Assembly: GCA_036307445.1 (NCBI GenBank)
Contig: JAXJXP010000037.1
Span: 1-64,000 of the forward strand
Length of the DNA: 64,000 nucleotides
Direction of reading: 5' to 3'
Source of the DNA: HGM11525 sp036307445
Lineage (GTDB): Bacteria; Bacillota; Clostridia; UBA1381
Positions 61,732-64,000 of this stretch are shown one piece after another. The notes below the pieces were generated by a model. That model did not search any database, was not told where the DNA came from, and worked only from the letters and a program-made list of their open reading frames with translations. Within the stretch, counting starts at the first letter, position 1; every line of letters begins with the position of its first letter. Position numbers and translations under genes: made by a program.

Positions 61732-61748
61732 TTAAAAAACTCCTTATT

Positions 61749-62558
61749 TTATATTCCGAGAATGCGTTTTGCATTTGCGGATGCAATCATTTCTGTTTCG
61801 TATTCTCCAAGTGATAATGAACAAAGCTGTTCATATGTCTTTTTCGGTGAAAACCACGGCCAGTCTGTCCCAAAAAGGACTTTATCAGCTCCGTGTGATA
61901 TAATCATACGTTTTGCATCATCGCTATTCATAAGATGGAAGGAAAAGCAGGTGTCAATCATAATGGGTGTACCGATTATGTACCTTTCTGAGTCTTCCCA
62001 CATATCCCATCCGCCCATATGTGCGGCTATTATGTAATTTCCTGAAACGTAATTGAGTACATTATTAAGCCGTTTTGGAGAACAGTGAACGGGTGGGGGA
62101 CAGCCGTGGTCCTTTCCTGTATGAAAGACTGTGTATAAGCCTAATTCCTCGCACTTTTTAAGTATTCTTATCGACTCTTTGCTGTCAACATAAAAGGACT
62201 GATATTCGGGATGAAGTTTGATCCCCTTTAAACCAAGCTCTTTTATATGCTCCAAAATTCCATCTATATCATCATTTTCCGGATGTAGACTTCCGAAAGA
62301 ATAGATATTGTCGATGCCGTTTATAAGAGCTGCAAAGTTGTTTATGTTTTCGGTCTGCTTGGGTGCGGTTGCGATTGGGAGTACTACCGATGCGTCTATG
62401 CCGTATTTTGTCATATCGCTTTTAAGTCCATCAATACTGCCTGTCCCTGTTGCCTTGAACTCATAACCGCCGAAATTTACTATGTTATCCTCAAGTATTT
62501 TTATTGTCCGCTCGTAAATCCTGTCGGGAAATGCGTGCGTGTGAAAATCTATGACCAT
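61749..62558 (-). CDS. Amidohydrolase family protein (amidohydrolase 2, TIM barrel)
   Basis: 269-residue metal-dependent hydrolase/decarboxylase of the amidohydrolase 2 family. H6 and H8 in DFHTHAFPDRI, KLHPEYQ near 113, FHTGKDHGCPPP near 145, AHMGGWDMWED near 177 and FGTDWPWFSPKKT near 231 give the usual metal and catalytic residues. First gene of the unit that runs on through the MreB-like gene and fabZ. Substrate unknown. Confidence 0.85.
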   Translation of the reverse strand: MVIDFHTHAFPDRIYERTIKILEDNIVNFGGYEFKATGTGSIDGLKSDMTKYGIDASVVLPIATAPKQTENINNFAALINGIDNIYSFGSLHPENDDIDGILEHIKELGLKGIKLHPEYQSFYVDSKESIRILKKCEELGLYTVFHTGKDHGCPPPVHCSPKRLNNVLNYVSGNYIIAAHMGGWDMWEDSERYIIGTPIMIDTCFSFHLMNSDDAKRMIISHGADKVLFGTDWPWFSPKKTYEQLCSLSLGEYETEMIASANAKRILGI

Positions 62559-62649
62559 TATCTATCTACCACCAAATATAAATATGCATATATTTTATAA
62601 CATTTTACACCTAAAATCAATAGTTATTTATAATTTGGATTGTTATTTC

Positions 62650-62677
62650 ACCTCTTATTAGTTTTTTGCATAATATA
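62650..62677 (+). promoter_or_regulatory. Sigma-K promoter of the 136-residue membrane protein
   Basis: AC (62650-62651, in CACC), 17 bases, CATAATATA (62669-62677): exact match to AC-N17-CATANNNTA, 19 bases before the ATG, so the leader is very short. Confidence 0.6.
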
Positions 62678-62695
62678 TATTGGAGGTGAAAATAT

Positions 62696-63106
62696 ATGAA
62701 CAGATTTGGTTGTGGATGCAACAGCAACTGTACAGCTCTTGCGATTCTTGCAAGTATCATTTTAGGTGTTGTTGCAGCGTTTTTGAGAATTACTGCAGTT
62801 ATCACGGTTACCCCTGCATTTTTGTGGGTTGTGCTTGGTATTGCAGTTGTATATCTTGGTGTAACGCTTGTTACCTCAGCTCTTGCAAGAGGTTCAGGCA
62901 CAGATGGCTGTGTGTGTCAGGTTTTGCCGGTACTGCTTACAGGTATTCTCGGTGCAATTCTGACTGCTGTAATTCTTCTTGCGGTAACATTTGCTGCTAC
63001 AAGCATTGTTGGTGCAATTATTACCGGTGCTTTGATACTATTCCTGTCGTTGATTCTGACAATTACTGCTTGTCTGGTAAGATGTCTTTTTAACTGCGAC
63101 GACTGA
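62696..63106 (+). CDS. Small membrane protein with cysteine-rich ends, candidate spore protein
   Basis: 136 residues, about four membrane segments (15-30, 40-62, 74-100, 104-128). Cysteines cluster at both ends and in one loop: CGCNSNC near 6-12, DGCVCQ near 70, and TACLVRCLFNCDD at the C-terminus. TTGGAGGTG precedes the ATG. The only promoter signal is a perfect sigma-K site, which suggests late mother-cell expression, possibly in the spore coat or outer membrane. No family recognised. Confidence 0.72.
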   Translation: MNRFGCGCNSNCTALAILASIILGVVAAFLRITAVITVTPAFLWVVLGIAVVYLGVTLVTSALARGSGTDGCVCQVLPVLLTGILGAILTAVILLAVTFAATSIVGAIITGALILFLSLILTITACLVRCLFNCDD

Positions 63107-63120
63107 GTAAAAATAATATA

Positions 63121-63150
63121 TTAGGGGCAGTTCATTGAACTGCCCCTTTG
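63121..63150. terminator. Bidirectional terminator at the end of the aminotransferase gene
   Basis: AGGGGCAGTTC / GAACTGCCCCT with a 3-base loop; it contains the stop codon of the minus-strand gene (63132). Confidence 0.8.
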
Positions 63151-64000
63151 TTGTATAATGCTATTTCTTTTACGGCATTTGTTAAGTTTATAATATCAGC
63201 TTTTTTGTTGTATATACCAAAGCTTGCTCTTACAGCACCGCCTTTTGCAGTACCTAGTGTTTTATGTGCCTGATAAGCACAATGCCAGCCGCCACGTACG
63301 CAAATATAGTACTTATCTGACAAAATTTCTGCAACTTCAGGTGAGTCATAGCCATCAATCGTAAAAGCAACAGTTCCGTTTCTTCGATTAATATCCTTGC
63401 TCCCAAGAACAGTTACACCTTTAATTTTTTTAAGCTGTTTTATAGCTTCTTGTGCAAGAGAAAGCTCTTTAGAACGTATATTTTCTATGCCGGTTCCCAG
63501 TATATATCTTACTGCAATTCCAAGTGCAGCAATTGCGGGAGTGTTCATTGTACCCGAGTGGAGCATATCAGGCATATAATCGGGCTGAACAAGGCTTTCC
63601 GAATTGGAACCTGTACCACCTGTGATAAAGGGAGTAAGCCTAGCACGTTCTCCAACATAAAGACCGCCTGTGCCTAAAGGTCCTAATAGCCCCTTGTGTC
63701 CCGAAAAGGCAAGCAAATCTATATTCATACTTTCTGTATCAATGTCAAGAATACCTGCAGACTGAGCGGCATCTACAAGGAAGAGAAGATTGTGTTCTCT
63801 TGCTATTTTGCCTATCTCGGAAATGGGTTCAATGCTTCCGCATACATTTGATGCGTGAGTACAAATTATAAGAACAGTTTCGGGTTTTATAGCCTTTTTA
63901 ATGTCGTTGGGGTCTACAAAGCCCTCGCTGTCAGCCTGAACAACGGTGTAGTTACCAAGAAGATTAACAGGTCTTAAAACACTGTTATGCTCCATTGACG
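63132..64000 (-). CDS. Cysteine desulfurase-like aminotransferase class V, 5' end outside the window
   Basis: PLP enzyme of the NifS/Csd fold; the frame stays open to the right edge, so the N-terminal quarter (about 90-100 residues) is missing. Visible parts include EHNSVLRPV, HASNVCGSIEPI near the PLP-binding site, DAAQSAGILDID, the PLP lysine in SGHKGLLGPLGTGGLY, SGTMNTPAIAALG, and the C-terminal RGGWHCAYQAHKTLG with the cysteine-containing substrate loop. Probably a selenocysteine lyase/cysteine desulfurase. The ATG at 63995 is an internal codon, not the start. Confidence 0.88.
   Translation of the reverse strand, partial: SMEHNSVLRPVNLLGNYTVVQADSEGFVDPNDIKKAIKPETVLIICTHASNVCGSIEPISEIGKIAREHNLLFLVDAAQSAGILDIDTESMNIDLLAFSGHKGLLGPLGTGGLYVGERARLTPFITGGTGSNSESLVQPDYMPDMLHSGTMNTPAIAALGIAVRYILGTGIENIRSKELSLAQEAIKQLKKIKGVTVLGSKDINRRNGTVAFTIDGYDSPEVAEILSDKYYICVRGGWHCAYQAHKTLGTAKGGAVRASFGIYNKKADIINLTNAVKEIALYNKGAVQ

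Noticed and set aside
62680..63093. 137-codon plus-strand frame rich in Cys
   Set aside because: It is a shifted frame of the 62696-63106 gene; the ribosome site and membrane pattern support the latter.
1..64000. CRISPR arrays, insertion sequences, prophage or conjugative genes
   Set aside because: No regularly spaced repeats, transposase, integrase, terminase or relaxase were seen.

Overview
The window comes from an anaerobic, endospore-forming member of the Firmicutes, most likely class Clostridia. The direct signs are sigma-G, sigma-K, both dipicolinate synthase subunits, a pyruvate:ferredoxin oxidoreductase, a radical-SAM pyruvate formate-lyase activase, an IspH-S1 fusion (a layout seen in Clostridia), T-box and TPP leader RNAs, and AT-rich intergenic DNA with strong AGGAGG ribosome sites. 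Base composition is roughly 40% GC by eye. No rRNA, CRISPR array, transposase or prophage gene is visible. I cannot name the species.

Layout. 1-386: leader of a gene beyond the left edge, holding a structured RNA on the minus strand. 387-8513: nifJ (minus), then sigG, recA, ptsH and uvrC. 8584-17879: putP, then a long plus-strand run pgeF, orphan peptide-binding lipoprotein, HI0933-type flavoprotein, HutP-like protein, aroH, cmk, plsC and ispH-S1. 17902-22082: a TPP-riboswitch operon cytX-thiM-thiE-HAD-thiD. 22097-23576: ireB, a CpsB-like phosphatase and tRNA-Arg with a duplicated 3' tail. 23584-26787: cysK, asparaginase, and luxS-mtnN. 26863-33005: a minus-strand operon DUF624-mnmG-MBOAT-SGNH-pyridoxal kinase. 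33107-37007: rluA-pflA, a stand-alone Enzyme I N-terminal half, a CpXC protein and sigK. 37041-40813: a divergent NAD locus, nadA against nadB-nadC-niaR. 40863-43078: a T-box-controlled sodium symporter and tRNA-Leu. 43671-46990: comEC-holA. 47000-48534: dpaAB behind a consensus sigma-K promoter. 48636-49072: a second copy of the structured RNA ahead of a 41-codon gene. 49154-54704: purine permease, argS, ylmC, nrdR, mnmE. 54765-57108: a polar amino acid ABC transporter. 57227-64000: galE, a six-gene minus-strand operon (amidohydrolase, MreB paralogue, fabZ, trmN6-like, rsmI, small exported protein), a candidate spore membrane protein and the 3' part of a cysteine desulfurase-like gene.

How it fits together. 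Three promoters match the sigma-K pattern (AC, 16-17 bases, CATANNNTA) in front of dpaA, the 136-aa membrane protein and sigK itself, and a sigma-F-like promoter lies before sigG, so the sporulation cascade can be partly read from the DNA. Metabolite control is by RNA (TPP riboswitch, T-box) and by protein (NiaR with candidate operators in the nadA/nadB gap).

The observation I find most interesting is a pair of homologous RNA elements at 10-218 (minus) and 48668-48925 (plus). Each has its own promoter, a long terminal helix, a shared 15-nt A-rich motif, a covarying pseudoknot, and the same GCGTTTTT / GCGTGG / CGCATTTTTTAATTTT terminator directly before a Shine-Dalgarno site. I cannot assign it to a named class. 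The Rfam raiA model is the first to test.
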